From positions 62,001-126,000 of the forward strand of contig NZ_CP012808.1 in the NCBI RefSeq assembly GCF_001307195.1: 64,000 nucleotides of DNA, in the 5' to 3' direction. The notes beneath the pieces were generated by a model, which was given only the letters and a program-made list of their open reading frames with translations, was not told where the DNA came from and did not search any database. This DNA is from Acinetobacter equi (lineage in GTDB: Bacteria; Pseudomonadota; Gammaproteobacteria; Pseudomonadales; Moraxellaceae). This document shows positions 63,573-64,000 of the stretch, one piece after another. The position numbers were made by a program, and so were the translations under genes. The number at the start of each line of letters is the position of its first letter. The first letter of the stretch is position 1.

Positions 63573-63938
63573 TCAATTTGCCCAAAAAATCTGGATAGCC
63601 CAGATTGCGTATGCAAATACAGCAATAATCACTGCTGAAGTCAGTACAAGGCGTAAACCTGTAGCAGATGGACCCATTGAACGGGTAGTCACATAGTCAG
63701 TGAATACTTGCCACATACCAATCCATGCATGTGCTACAAGAGATAAGACTGCCAATAAAGACATAATCTTCATTGGAGTTGTCATCATAAAGCCATACCA
63801 TTGTTCAAAGCTGAATCCGCCATTACAAAGGATCCAACCAAATACAACTACTGTATAAACAGCTAAAACTACGGCACTTACACGTTGGATATACCAATCA
63901 CGAGAACCTGAACCCGTTAAACCTGTAGCACTTTTCAT
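63573..63938 (-). CDS. sdhD: Succinate dehydrogenase membrane anchor subunit D
   Basis: SdhD is a small three-helix anchor that binds heme b and quinone with SdhC. The chain has RDWYIQRVSAVVLAVYTVVVFGWIL and a helix with the heme-ligand-type histidine (LVAHAWIGMWQVFTDY). I place the start at the ATG at 63938 (121 residues), which overlaps the sdhC stop as TAATG. An ATG five codons upstream lies within sdhC. Confidence 0.92.
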   Translation of the reverse strand: MKSATGLTGSGSRDWYIQRVSAVVLAVYTVVVFGWILCNGGFSFEQWYGFMMTTPMKIMSLLAVLSLVAHAWIGMWQVFTDYVTTRSMGPSATGLRLVLTSAVIIAVFAYAIWAIQIFWAN

Positions 63939-64000
63939 TAGAGTACGATCCATACAAATGCTGCAATAATACCTATCGCAGACAAGATTAATGAAATAGT
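63938..64000 (-). CDS. sdhC: Succinate dehydrogenase cytochrome b556 subunit C (3' end only)
   Basis: Only the last 20 codons are inside the window: a hydrophobic helix (TISLILSAIGIIAAFVWIVL) followed by a TAA that overlaps the sdhD start. Identity as SdhC comes from its position upstream of sdhD and the membrane helix. Confidence 0.8.
   Translation of the reverse strand, partial: TISLILSAIGIIAAFVWIVL

Overview
The window is a low-GC gammaproteobacterial chromosome segment that looks like Acinetobacter. The basis is a wax ester synthase/DGAT gene, a fused nuoCD, paired FadL-type porins, an sdh-sucAB-lpd-sucCD block, and a small structured RNA between trpS and sucD, the position I recall for the Acinetobacter sRNA Aar. 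Most of the window is housekeeping DNA in tight operons, and I see no phage, CRISPR array or obvious defence island.

Layout. Positions 1-5390 hold a cut-off MscS-like membrane protein, an unknown 140-residue protein, a divergent ferredoxin-NADP reductase/LysR pair, two cold-shock-domain genes (one broken) and upp. Positions 5556-20614 are the complete 13-gene nuo operon for respiratory complex I (nuoA to nuoN, C and D fused), read on the minus strand. Positions 21085-31490 hold an unknown small protein, ispA, a PAS-GGDEF cyclase, prpF, an amino acid permease, tRNA-Arg(CCU), two fadL-family genes, thrH and cysH. Positions 31673-41312 hold the wax synthase, a small unlisted 56-residue gene, the mreB-mreC-mreD-maf-rng cluster and divergent gatCAB. 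Positions 41343-49787 are the most disturbed part: an IS3-family element inside a zinc-ribbon membrane protein gene, a gene remnant next to a REP-like repeat, small unknown membrane and SH3-like proteins, sbmA, a frameshifted Na+/H+ antiporter and a YpfJ-type metalloprotease. Positions 49898-64000 hold a YedI/DUF808 protein, trpS, the sRNA, and the TCA block sucD-sucC-lpd-sucB-sucA-sdhB-sdhA-sdhD-sdhC, which runs off the right edge.

How it fits together. The right-hand block carries carbon from 2-oxoglutarate to fumarate and passes electrons to quinone. Complex I oxidises the NADH made by the 2-oxoglutarate dehydrogenase complex. FadL-type porins and the wax synthase fit a lifestyle of lipid uptake and storage. 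The mre cluster sets rod shape, and gatCAB supplies Gln-tRNA(Gln) and Asn-tRNA(Asn).

The most interesting observations are: a 404-codon zinc-ribbon gene whose frame is exactly restored when the IS3 element and one copy of a 5-bp target duplication are removed; a cold-shock/TM/Excalibur gene cut by two in-frame amber codons; an antiporter broken at a G6 tract; a nested-hairpin leader with an overlapping 35-residue reading frame before sucA; the three-stem sRNA; and a dyad shared by the two fadL promoter regions. I found no clearly new multi-gene system.
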